DNA of 64,000 nt from JAEXNA01 sp050486105 (lineage in GTDB: Bacteria; Vulcanimicrobiota; Xenobia; Xenobiales; JADMJV01). The translations under genes and the position numbers were made by a program. Location of the stretch: contig JBJHCR010000002.1 in the NCBI GenBank assembly GCA_050486105.1, forward strand, positions 1-64,000, given 5' to 3'. The notes below the pieces were generated by a model, which ran no database searches, was not told the origin of the DNA, and saw nothing but the letters and a program-made list of their open reading frames with translations. This document shows, in pieces, positions 24,860 through 32,294 of this stretch; positions within the stretch are counted from its first letter, which is position 1, and each line of letters opens with the position of its first letter.

Positions 24860-27618
24860 CTCGGCACTCTCCCGTCAAATTTTCGGAATTTATCTCTCAT
24901 ACGGTAGTAGGTTTCCTTAAATTCCCAGTGGTAACTTGGACGCTCCCAGTTCTGCCACTTGAAGGTTCGACTCAAACTGTAAGGCTGCCCCTGTTGGGGG
25001 GGCAAAACTTCGACCACCCTGGGCTTGGTTTCTCCACTGCCTCGTTCATAAAGGCATACCAGAAAGTGAAAGCCCTCAGTAGTTTTGGTTTCCACATCGC
25101 CTGTCTCCCAGGCTTGAAAAATGGCTTGATGAGACGAGGGGTCGGTGATGTGGAGAAGCCCCCAGGGGATACGAAGCTCCAAGAGGTTCCCATTGAGATT
25201 CCAGTCGGCCAGAGTGTTGAAGTCGGCTCTCGCGCTGTCCAGGCTCCCTCGACTGAGGGCTCCCCATTCAAGGCGTTGAGCCGGATAGACTGTTCCGTCT
25301 CGTCCGATCCGGCGGCGATTTGTTTCCACCACGATGGGGACAAATTTGCCCTCGTGGCTCTTCTGAGGCTGCATAAAGGGATTTCGAACCTGGGCATACT
25401 CTCCGTCGGTTCCCTGGATGGGGACCTTCCGATAGGGCTGATAATCTTCAGCCACCAAGAGTCTGGAGTCCTGTTCTCCCTCAATGAGGATCAAGAACTC
25501 GAGCCCTTGCTGAGTGGTGACTTCAAAAGGAGGTGGGAACCGGTGCTCTCCGAGCTCCGGTTCGATGGTGTCGATCCCTATGGCGATCCCATAACGGTCA
25601 AAGTTCAGAGTCTCTAGGCCCAGCAATTCGATAGCCAGATACAGCCAACCCTCGTCACTGTGCACCTTGAGAGTCTTCAGGCCGGGTTCAGATGAGGTGT
25701 CAGCGAGTTCGCTCTGGGACCTTCGACGGGCCAAAACCTCAGCGCCTGCCCATTCTTTGGAGGAGCCCACAAGAGTAGAAAAGAGTCTCTCTGCCCCCGG
25801 ACGCATAGCGATTATGCCATAGTTCTGCTCCGGGTCCAGGGGGTTGAGCCACATTCGGTTGCGATCCAGCGGGATCTCCACATCGATGACCACCCAGTTC
25901 TTCTTGAACCATTCATCGATCCAGGCAAAAAGAATCGCTCCGGCACAACCGGCATCCACGATATCGTCGGTGAGCTTGACGTTGATTTCGGCCTGCTCAA
26001 TCTCGGTGTGACCTCCGTGGTCATACCCTTGAGGCTGAACGTGGGCGTTTCCCCGACTCGACGGCACCCCGTACTCGGAGATCAATAGCGGCATGTCTCC
26101 ATAATGGGCCTTGAGATTCTTTAGGTAACCCAGGTAATGGCTTTGCCCGTGTCGCCCCACGGCCTCTCCAAAGTGCTCCTCATTGACCATGAAGTCGGGA
26201 TAATAGGGATAGGCGTGGTAGGAGGCAAAAATTCCAGCCTGAAAAGAGGAGTCGACTTCAATGTTGGTGGAGGTGATGTCCACCGCATCGTTGTCGTACT
26301 CTCGAAGTTCTCTTCGGCTGAATTCCCCTCGCTCGGCCATCAAACGAATCTCTTCGTCCTTGGTGGCCTCGCTGATGTGGTGCAGGGGGTCCAAGGTGGG
26401 CCAGTTGGTGAACGCTATGGGGCGTTGGGCATGATAGCGCTCCATTTCGTAGACTGCGATCTCGTCGCAGACCTGGGCCATCCAGGCCTCGGTGGGGTTC
26501 CCTCCTTGGCAACTGAAGTAGGTTCCCTGATAGGTGTAGTTCGGATGGAGGGCGGCGAACTCTTCCACCGAGTAGGGCTCCCACTCGCGGCCCAGGATAT
26601 AGCCCAGAACCCAGGGTGAGACATCCACATTGTAGGTGCCCGAAGCGTGACCCGGACGACGAGGGATGTCGGCCTGACCGTGCAGGAGATCCACCACTCG
26701 GTGCATCTCCTGGAGGAATTCTTGATAGAACTCCTGGCCTAAAAAGTCGTCATCCTCGGGGAGTTCTGTCCAGACTCCGTGGATCAGCCAAAGCGGTGAG
26801 TTGGATGCATCCTGCTGATACTGCCAGAAGGCTTCATAAAAGCTGGGAGGCAGGATGGTGTACACCCGAACAACATTGCAACCCATTTCGGCCATCTGTT
26901 GGAGCCAGTCGAGATAGAACTCTCGAGACTGAGGAAACTCCGATGGGTGCCGTCCGGGAAGGGCCGCCCCAAGATTGACTCCGTGCAGCAACACGGGGGA
27001 CCATTGCCCATCCTGAAGGACCTCAAGATAGTCCTTGCCGGCCCGGTAGGTCCAAACCAGCTCTTCAGGGCGCACCAGGTCCTTTCGCGCAGCTAGAGGG
27101 GCTTCCGGTTCTTGCAAGTTTTCCAGTTGGCGAAAGACTTGCAGAGCTTCTCCGTGCTCTGGCTCAAGCTCCAACAGTTTGCCCAGCCGCTCCCTGGCTC
27201 GAAAGGGGCGGTCCATCCGATATAGGGCAAGACCGGCACCCAAAAGAGCGTCCTTGCTTTTGGGATGCTGCAGGAGAGCCTTCTCAAAAAGCTCTAAGGC
27301 CTCGGGATTTTGACCTTGCCGCAGAGCGATGAAGGCGAGTCCGGTCTCGGCCTCTGGGTGGTCTGGGCGAAGGGCAAGAGAGCCCCGAAAAGACGCTTCT
27401 GCCTCTTCGATGTCTCCCAGACGATAGTGGGACCACCCTATCCAAAGACGCACTTCGGCATCGTCTCGTTCGGTCTGCACCTGCTGGAAGGCAGTCAAGG
27501 CCTCCTTGAAACGCTGCTGCATGTAGAGCTCGAAGGCCTGATCGTAGGTGGGTGCAGCACTAAGCCCCCCGCCAAAGCAAGCCAGAAGGGTCACGAGTAT
27601 GAGAAAGTGGCGTTTCAT
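24856..27618 (-). CDS. Exported TPR plus GH-A-type glycoside hydrolase
   Basis: A 920-residue exported protein. A signal peptide (RHFLILVTLLACFGGGLSA) is followed by TPR repeats (about 25-180). The middle of the protein (about 195-650) is a TIM-barrel hydrolase of clan GH-A type: VLLHGVNLGAALPG, NVVRVYTILPPSFYEAFW, GYILGREWEP (Glu as probable acid/base) and MPLLISEYGVPSS (Glu as probable nucleophile). The C-terminal 250 residues are beta-rich. Two Glu residues in these motifs indicate retaining hydrolysis. The long open frame to 27684 adds 22 residues without a signal peptide; the ATG at 27618 gives the proper one. It shares an operon with the TPR/beta-barrel exporter and may cut or remodel the exported polysaccharide, as PgaB does. 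Confidence 0.85.
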   Translation of the reverse strand: MKRHFLILVTLLACFGGGLSAAPTYDQAFELYMQQRFKEALTAFQQVQTERDDAEVRLWIGWSHYRLGDIEEAEASFRGSLALRPDHPEAETGLAFIALRQGQNPEALELFEKALLQHPKSKDALLGAGLALYRMDRPFRARERLGKLLELEPEHGEALQVFRQLENLQEPEAPLAARKDLVRPEELVWTYRAGKDYLEVLQDGQWSPVLLHGVNLGAALPGRHPSEFPQSREFYLDWLQQMAEMGCNVVRVYTILPPSFYEAFWQYQQDASNSPLWLIHGVWTELPEDDDFLGQEFYQEFLQEMHRVVDLLHGQADIPRRPGHASGTYNVDVSPWVLGYILGREWEPYSVEEFAALHPNYTYQGTYFSCQGGNPTEAWMAQVCDEIAVYEMERYHAQRPIAFTNWPTLDPLHHISEATKDEEIRLMAERGEFSRRELREYDNDAVDITSTNIEVDSSFQAGIFASYHAYPYYPDFMVNEEHFGEAVGRHGQSHYLGYLKNLKAHYGDMPLLISEYGVPSSRGNAHVQPQGYDHGGHTEIEQAEINVKLTDDIVDAGCAGAILFAWIDEWFKKNWVVIDVEIPLDRNRMWLNPLDPEQNYGIIAMRPGAERLFSTLVGSSKEWAGAEVLARRRSQSELADTSSEPGLKTLKVHSDEGWLYLAIELLGLETLNFDRYGIAIGIDTIEPELGEHRFPPPFEVTTQQGLEFLILIEGEQDSRLLVAEDYQPYRKVPIQGTDGEYAQVRNPFMQPQKSHEGKFVPIVVETNRRRIGRDGTVYPAQRLEWGALSRGSLDSARADFNTLADWNLNGNLLELRIPWGLLHITDPSSHQAIFQAWETGDVETKTTEGFHFLVCLYERGSGETKPRVVEVLPPQQGQPYSLSRTFKWQNWERPSYHWEFKETYYRMRDKFRKFDGRVPR

Positions 27619-27722
27619 TGAGAGCTCCCGTCGATGTCTTTTCCCATTTATACCTGACGAAACACTCCATTCGAGAGTATCCACCTACCAGGAGTGCCTC
27701 TAAAAATCGAAAAGCAGCAGGA

Positions 27723-28328
27723 ATGAGAACCTCAATCATGGTCTTGGTCCTGGTAGGCCTAGTCTTGAGTCAGACTCCGGCCGCTCCGGGCGAGAAGTCC
27801 CAGGAGCTTTGTTCGGAAAGAGTACTGGCCCAACTTCCGGCAGGCGTTACGGAGTTCGAGAAACTCTTCCAGGAGCAAGCCCAAACCCCGGAAGACGCCC
27901 TCAAGCTCTGGTTTGACGCCATCATGCTCTCGATCGATCCCCCGACTCGAGAGCGTGGCTTGGTCATGCTTGGTCAAGCCACTTGGAGCTATCGAGACCA
28001 ACCCGATTGGCGCCGTTCAGGCCTGGGAAGCAGTCTTTATCAGACCCTTCGCAATCGGCCCTACTTATTCAACAGCTATACCAAAGGAGCCAGCCCTACT
28101 AACGGCTACGCCGTGGATCCGAATAACTATCGCCTGGATATCCTCTCATCTCGAGCCCGCGACGACGGAGATCGATACACCGTCATTCTCGCTTGCAGTG
28201 GTGACACTCCTCGGCAGGTGGTCTTGAGGCGGGATCCTGAATCCATGCTTTACTATGTGGAAAACTTCAGCGGACTGCTGGGGGAGATCCAAGCTCCGGT
28301 GGGACCCACTCTCAGGCCTCGTTGGTGA
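27723..28328 (+). CDS. Small exported protein, unknown
   Basis: A 201-residue protein with a signal peptide (MRTSIMVLVLVGLVLSQTPA, cut after about residue 20) and no membrane segment afterwards. The mature part has no family I recognise; VILACSGDTPRQVVLRRDPES followed by YVENFSGLL is the most characteristic stretch and reads like an SH3-like or DUF fold. Two Cys residues (near 30 and 158) could form a disulfide. The frame reaches back to 27618, but the ATG at 27723 with the signal peptide is the likely start. It is divergent from the glycosidase gene (104-nt spacer) and overlaps the 3' end of the convergent PPOX gene by 17 nt. Confidence 0.65.
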   Translation: MRTSIMVLVLVGLVLSQTPAAPGEKSQELCSERVLAQLPAGVTEFEKLFQEQAQTPEDALKLWFDAIMLSIDPPTRERGLVMLGQATWSYRDQPDWRRSGLGSSLYQTLRNRPYLFNSYTKGASPTNGYAVDPNNYRLDILSSRARDDGDRYTVILACSGDTPRQVVLRRDPESMLYYVENFSGLLGEIQAPVGPTLRPRW

Positions 28329-28716
28329 GGACCTGACGCTCAACCTTGATGATGGCCTCAGTCTTGTCCCGAGCAAAGCGCATGGCAAAAACTACCAGAC
28401 GCTTTTTTAGGCCGTATTTCTTCAGGAGCGCTTGCCGAGCCCAATCCTGCTCGGCTTCATCGGACACCAAGGAAGCTCGAGCGCAGACCTCCTCTCCTGT
28501 TAGTCGCCCTGCCGCGGTGCAAGGACCGAGCTTGACCTTTCCATTCCCACGGATCCTCTTTACTTTCCCCGATTCTCCTCGAGTGGACATCCAAACCACT
28601 CCGTCTTTGAGGACAAACCACATGGGGGTGAGAACCGCCTTGCCGTTCTTGCGAAAGGTGGTCAAGAGACAATGTTGCTGATCCTCTTGAAGGACTTTGG
28701 AAAGTTTCTTAGCCAT
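28312..28716 (-). CDS. PPOX-class F420/flavin-dependent oxidoreductase
   Basis: A 134-residue protein of the pyridoxamine-5'-phosphate-oxidase-like split-barrel fold, resembling the Rv2061 type of PPOX-class oxidoreductases. The line is LTTFRKNGKAVLTPMWFVLK, then STRGESGKVKRIRGN, VKLGPCTAAGRLTGEE and a C-terminal KYGLKKRLVVFAMRF. Such enzymes bind F420 or FMN and reduce unknown small molecules. Length is usual. It is convergent with the exported protein upstream and divergent from the allantoinase gene. Confidence 0.85.
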   Translation of the reverse strand: MAKKLSKVLQEDQQHCLLTTFRKNGKAVLTPMWFVLKDGVVWMSTRGESGKVKRIRGNGKVKLGPCTAAGRLTGEEVCARASLVSDEAEQDWARQALLKKYGLKKRLVVFAMRFARDKTEAIIKVERQVLTNEA

Positions 28717-28805
28717 GGATGGGCAAGGCTTTTTCGGGCGAAGAGACCTTCCTTTGTGGAGCGCTCGAACCAGGCTAATCCCTTGTTGAGATCGAAGCCC
28801 GGGGC

Positions 28806-30119
28806 ATGCCGGAAACCCGCATTTTAAAAAGCCGACGAGTGGTGCTCGAAGACCAGATCAAACCCCTAGCCCTGGTGGTGCAGGAAGGCTCCATTATTGC
28901 CCATCAGCCCTATGACCAACCCAGCGGAGGATTCCCTGAGGTCGATTATGGGGAGGCCGCCATTCTGCCGGGACTGATCGATATTCACGTGCACTTCAAC
29001 GAACCTGGACGCACCCACTGGGAGGGCTGGGAAACAGGAACCCGGGCGGCCATAGCTGGAGGGGTGACCACGGTGGTCGATATGCCCCTCAATTGCATTC
29101 CTTCCACCACGGATCCGGACTCGTTTCGAGAAAAACTTGCCTCTACCGAGGGCAAGCTTTTTTGTGATGTGGGCTTCTGGGGGGGGGCTGTGCCCAGCAA
29201 CATCGACCAACTCGAAGCCCTCTGGAACTGCGGAGTGTTGGGCTTCAAGGCCTTTCTGTCGGACCCCGGCACGGCCGAGTTTCAGAATCTAGACGAATCC
29301 TCACTGACCCAAGCCATGCAGACCATCGCTCAACTTGGAGCAGTTCTGCTGGTTCACGCCGAGTGGCCCAGCGCCTTATTGGACCCGAAACCTGAGCATC
29401 CTGGCACCACTTACCAGGCCTGGCTTGCGACCCGGCCCTTGCAGGCCGAGCGAGAGGCCATCGCCAAATTGGTGGCCCTGTCCGAGCGGTTCGGTTGTCG
29501 CTGTCACGTCGTTCACCTCTCTAGTGGGGATTTATGCGACCTCCTGACCACTGAGCTTGTCACCAGTGAAACCTGTCCTCACTACCTCACCTTTTGCGCT
29601 GAAGAGATACCCGACCGGGCCACCTACTTCAAATGTGCTCCACCCATCCGTGGGCAAGAGCATAGGGACTCCTTATGGGAGCGCCTCAAAGACGGCTCTA
29701 TCGATCTCATCGCCTCAGATCATTCTCCTTGCCCCGGAGATCTCAAGTCCGAAAATTTCTTGACCTCATGGGGAGGCATCGCTTCGGTGCAAACCACTCT
29801 GCCGGCTGTTTGGACCTCCGCCAGACAACGGGGCTTCGATCTCCCTGACTTGGCTCGCTGGCTCAGCTCCAATCCCGCTCGGGTGGCTGGCCTCTCCAGG
29901 TTGAAGGGAAGCCTGGAAGTCGGCAAACATGCTGATCTCCTGGTCTTTTCGCCTGAGCAGGAGTGGACTCCAGCAAATCTCCTGCATCGCCATGCCGGTT
30001 CACCCTATGAAGGCAGGACCTGGCGTGGGCTGGTGGAAGCCACCTATTTGCGTGGAGAGCAAATATTTGACGGATCCCAAGTCTCTGACCCCCCTTCGGG
30101 ACGATTCATCGAACGCTAA
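28806..30119 (+). CDS. allB: Allantoinase
   Basis: A cyclic amidohydrolase of 437 residues that opens allantoin to allantoate. The N-terminal metal site is HVHFNEPGRTHWEGWETG; the carboxylated Lys is in GFKAFLSD; further ligands are in LVHAEW and HVVHLSS; the last is Asp in ASDHSPCP. The string HVHFNEPGRTHWEG and the MPLNCIPST loop are those of allantoinases and not of dihydroorotases. It is followed by uraD, uraH and puuD on the same strand, so it ends the pathway from urate. Start ATG; no strong ribosome binding site is visible. Confidence 0.93.
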   Translation: MPETRILKSRRVVLEDQIKPLALVVQEGSIIAHQPYDQPSGGFPEVDYGEAAILPGLIDIHVHFNEPGRTHWEGWETGTRAAIAGGVTTVVDMPLNCIPSTTDPDSFREKLASTEGKLFCDVGFWGGAVPSNIDQLEALWNCGVLGFKAFLSDPGTAEFQNLDESSLTQAMQTIAQLGAVLLVHAEWPSALLDPKPEHPGTTYQAWLATRPLQAEREAIAKLVALSERFGCRCHVVHLSSGDLCDLLTTELVTSETCPHYLTFCAEEIPDRATYFKCAPPIRGQEHRDSLWERLKDGSIDLIASDHSPCPGDLKSENFLTSWGGIASVQTTLPAVWTSARQRGFDLPDLARWLSSNPARVAGLSRLKGSLEVGKHADLLVFSPEQEWTPANLLHRHAGSPYEGRTWRGLVEATYLRGEQIFDGSQVSDPPSGRFIER

Positions 30120-30148
30120 CCGCAACTCTCACCACCTTGGAGGAAGCC

Positions 30149-30688
30149 TTGTCACAAAGCATCGGTCCGGACAGCGAGATTCAAATCCCAGACCGCTTGA
30201 TGCACTTGAATGCCTGCTCAGAAGAGGAGCGGTGCAACCTCTTTCGGGAGGTCTGCCACTCCCAGCGTTGGATTCGTGAGCTGAATAGTCTGGCTCCCTA
30301 TAAGAGTCTGGAAGATTTGATCGCCAAGGGCACTCAAGCCTGGACGAAATGCGAAGAGCCCGACTGGAAAGAGGCCCTAGCCGGGCATCCCCGGATCGGA
30401 GAGAAAGCTCAGGGAAATCAACTCGCTTCACGTTGGTCTCGAGGGGAACAGGCCGCGGCAGCCGATTCTGACCAGGAAGCTGCCGAGCGCCTGAGAACTA
30501 GACAGCAAGAGTACGAGGAAAGGTTCGGATACCTGTTCTTAATCTGTGCCACCGGGAAGAGCCGCCAGGAGATCATCGATGCCCTCGAAGCCCGCCTCCT
30601 GTCTGAGCCCAAAGTCGAAATGCTTGTCGTCTCAAAAGAACTAGCGAAGATCATTAGCCTGAGATTGGAGAAACTGGTAACGCAATGA
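30149..30688 (+). CDS. uraD: OHCU decarboxylase
   Basis: A 2-oxo-4-hydroxy-4-carboxy-5-ureidoimidazoline decarboxylase, about 179 residues, that gives (S)-allantoin. The diagnostic HPRIGE motif is near residue 80, with SQRWIRELN upstream (the F..VFEHSPWVAE counterpart) and YEERFGYLFLICATGKSR at the C-terminal half. The frame extends to 30137; I prefer TTG at 30149, which has GGAGG 5 nt before it. A later Met at 30200 is another option and would remove only a poorly conserved tail. The stop overlaps the uraH start (ATGA). Confidence 0.88.
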   Translation: MSQSIGPDSEIQIPDRLMHLNACSEEERCNLFREVCHSQRWIRELNSLAPYKSLEDLIAKGTQAWTKCEEPDWKEALAGHPRIGEKAQGNQLASRWSRGEQAAAADSDQEAAERLRTRQQEYEERFGYLFLICATGKSRQEIIDALEARLLSEPKVEMLVVSKELAKIISLRLEKLVTQ

Positions 30689-31026
30689 GTGCCATAACCA
30701 CCCACATTCTAGACACCTCTCTGGGTCGACCCGCAGCGGGAGTCATCGTCCGGCTAGATTTTCTTGACGACGGGGATTGGAAGAGAGTCGGCGGAGGTTG
30801 CACCGATCAGGACGGTCGAGTCAAAGACCTCATCAAGGAAGGTTTCGAATTCTGCAAAGGTCACTATCGCTTAGAGTTTGTCGTAGCCGACTATTTTCAA
30901 GCTCAGGGGACCAAGAGTTTCTATCCTTACGTGAAAATTGTTTTCATGGTGGAGGACACCGAGAGCCACTATCACGTCCCTTTGCTCTTGAACCCGTTCG
31001 GCTATTCCACTTATCGAGGAAGCTGA
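30685..31026 (+). CDS. uraH: 5-hydroxyisourate hydrolase
   Basis: A transthyretin-fold protein of 113 residues that hydrolyses 5-hydroxyisourate to OHCU. It has the N-terminal THILDTSLGRPAAGV, FYPYVKIVF in the middle and the C-terminal signature YSTYRGS with the YRGS tetrapeptide. Length is normal. It is translationally coupled to uraD by a 4-nt overlap and precedes puuD, whose product it uses. Confidence 0.93.
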   Translation: MSAITTHILDTSLGRPAAGVIVRLDFLDDGDWKRVGGGCTDQDGRVKDLIKEGFEFCKGHYRLEFVVADYFQAQGTKSFYPYVKIVFMVEDTESHYHVPLLLNPFGYSTYRGS

Positions 31027-31088
31027 AGCGCTCGGTTTGAGCAGAACTGCGCCAAGAGTTCGAAACGAGGGCCAGAAAGGGTTAAAAC

Positions 31089-32294
31089 ATGAGCGGAGCG
31101 GCCTTAGAGTGGGCAAATCTAGCGGTGCGTTGGTTCCACGTCATTGCCGGAATCTGGTGGATCGGAAGCTCCCTTTATTTCGTCTGGTTGGACAACTCCT
31201 TCGAGCCTCCCAAGGAACCCAGGGATGGGGTGGAAGGTGAGACCTTCATGGTCCACGGAGGCTTCTACTACCTGGTAGAAAAACGCCTGATGCAGCCTGG
31301 CAAGATGCCTGAAAAGCTCCATTGGTTTAAATGGGAAGCAACCTTCACCTGGATCAGCGGCATGATCCTTTTGGCCATCGTCTACTACTTCACCGGTGGC
31401 TCCTACCTCATCGACTCCAAAGTGGCCGATATCAGCCTGACGGTTGCAGTGGCCGCCTCTCTCGCCATCGTCTTAGGAAGTTGGGTAGCTTACGACCTGA
31501 TGTGGCAGACCATCGGCAAGAAGAGTGAGCCCGTGGGCACCGCGCTTTCGATTCTTGGGATGGTGGCCCTGGCCTACGGCCTGACCCATCTGTTCAGCGG
31601 AAGGGCGGCCTTCATCCACTTTGGTGCGGTGCTCGGGACACTGATGGTGGCCAACGTTTGGATTCGCATCCTTCCCGGACAGCAGAAGATGCTGGATGCC
31701 GCCATGGCTGGTGAAACCCCGGACTACTCCCAAGGCAAGTACGCCAAAGTCCGTTCGGTTCACAACTCCTATATGACCTTTCCGGTGATCTTCATGATGA
31801 TCTCCAACCACTACGCCAACACCTTCAGCCACGAATACAACTGGGTCATCATACTCTTGCTGTTCATCATCGGCGCAGGGATACGTCACCACCAGATCTG
31901 CTCTGAGCGAGGACAATCAGCCAATTGGGTCTGGGCACCAGTCTTGGTCAGTCTAGCTATCACCGTCTTCATGACCCTACCTAAAGGTGCTGGTGGAGCA
32001 GGAGAGGCTGTTGCGGCCGAAGATCGGGTCCCCTTCTCCCAAGTCCAGATCATCATCGCCAACCGCTGCGTTTCCTGCCACTCCTCTGAGCCGAGCCAGC
32101 AAGGTTACGCGTTGACTGTAGCCCCCAATGGTGTGTTGCTGGAAACCCCGGAACAGATTCGCGGACTGGCCCAGAAGATCAGGGAGCAGTCGGTGGACTC
32201 TAGAGCTATGCCCTTGGGCAACCTCACTCGGATGACCGAGGAGGAACGGGAAGTTCTTGGCACCTGGGTGCAACAAATGGGCGGAGGGCACTAA
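31089..32294 (+). CDS. puuD: Urate hydroxylase (membrane, cytochrome c-fused)
   Basis: A 401-residue integral membrane protein of the PuuD family that oxidises urate to 5-hydroxyisourate. About eight membrane segments (starting WFHVIAGIWWIGSSLYFVW) carry the PuuD block TFPVIFMMISNHYANTF. The C-terminus (from about residue 310) is a monoheme cytochrome c domain with CVSCHS and a distal AMPLGN Met ligand, so electrons go to the respiratory chain and no hydrogen peroxide is formed. Together with UraH, UraD and AllB it completes urate to allantoate. The 38-nt overlap with the next gene is unusual. Confidence 0.92.
   Translation: MSGAALEWANLAVRWFHVIAGIWWIGSSLYFVWLDNSFEPPKEPRDGVEGETFMVHGGFYYLVEKRLMQPGKMPEKLHWFKWEATFTWISGMILLAIVYYFTGGSYLIDSKVADISLTVAVAASLAIVLGSWVAYDLMWQTIGKKSEPVGTALSILGMVALAYGLTHLFSGRAAFIHFGAVLGTLMVANVWIRILPGQQKMLDAAMAGETPDYSQGKYAKVRSVHNSYMTFPVIFMMISNHYANTFSHEYNWVIILLLFIIGAGIRHHQICSERGQSANWVWAPVLVSLAITVFMTLPKGAGGAGEAVAAEDRVPFSQVQIIIANRCVSCHSSEPSQQGYALTVAPNGVLLETPEQIRGLAQKIREQSVDSRAMPLGNLTRMTEEEREVLGTWVQQMGGGH

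Noticed and set aside
24844..25617. 257-residue open frame on the plus strand
   Set aside because: It lies fully inside the glycosidase gene on the other strand, has no start context, and its composition mirrors the real gene. Shadow frame.
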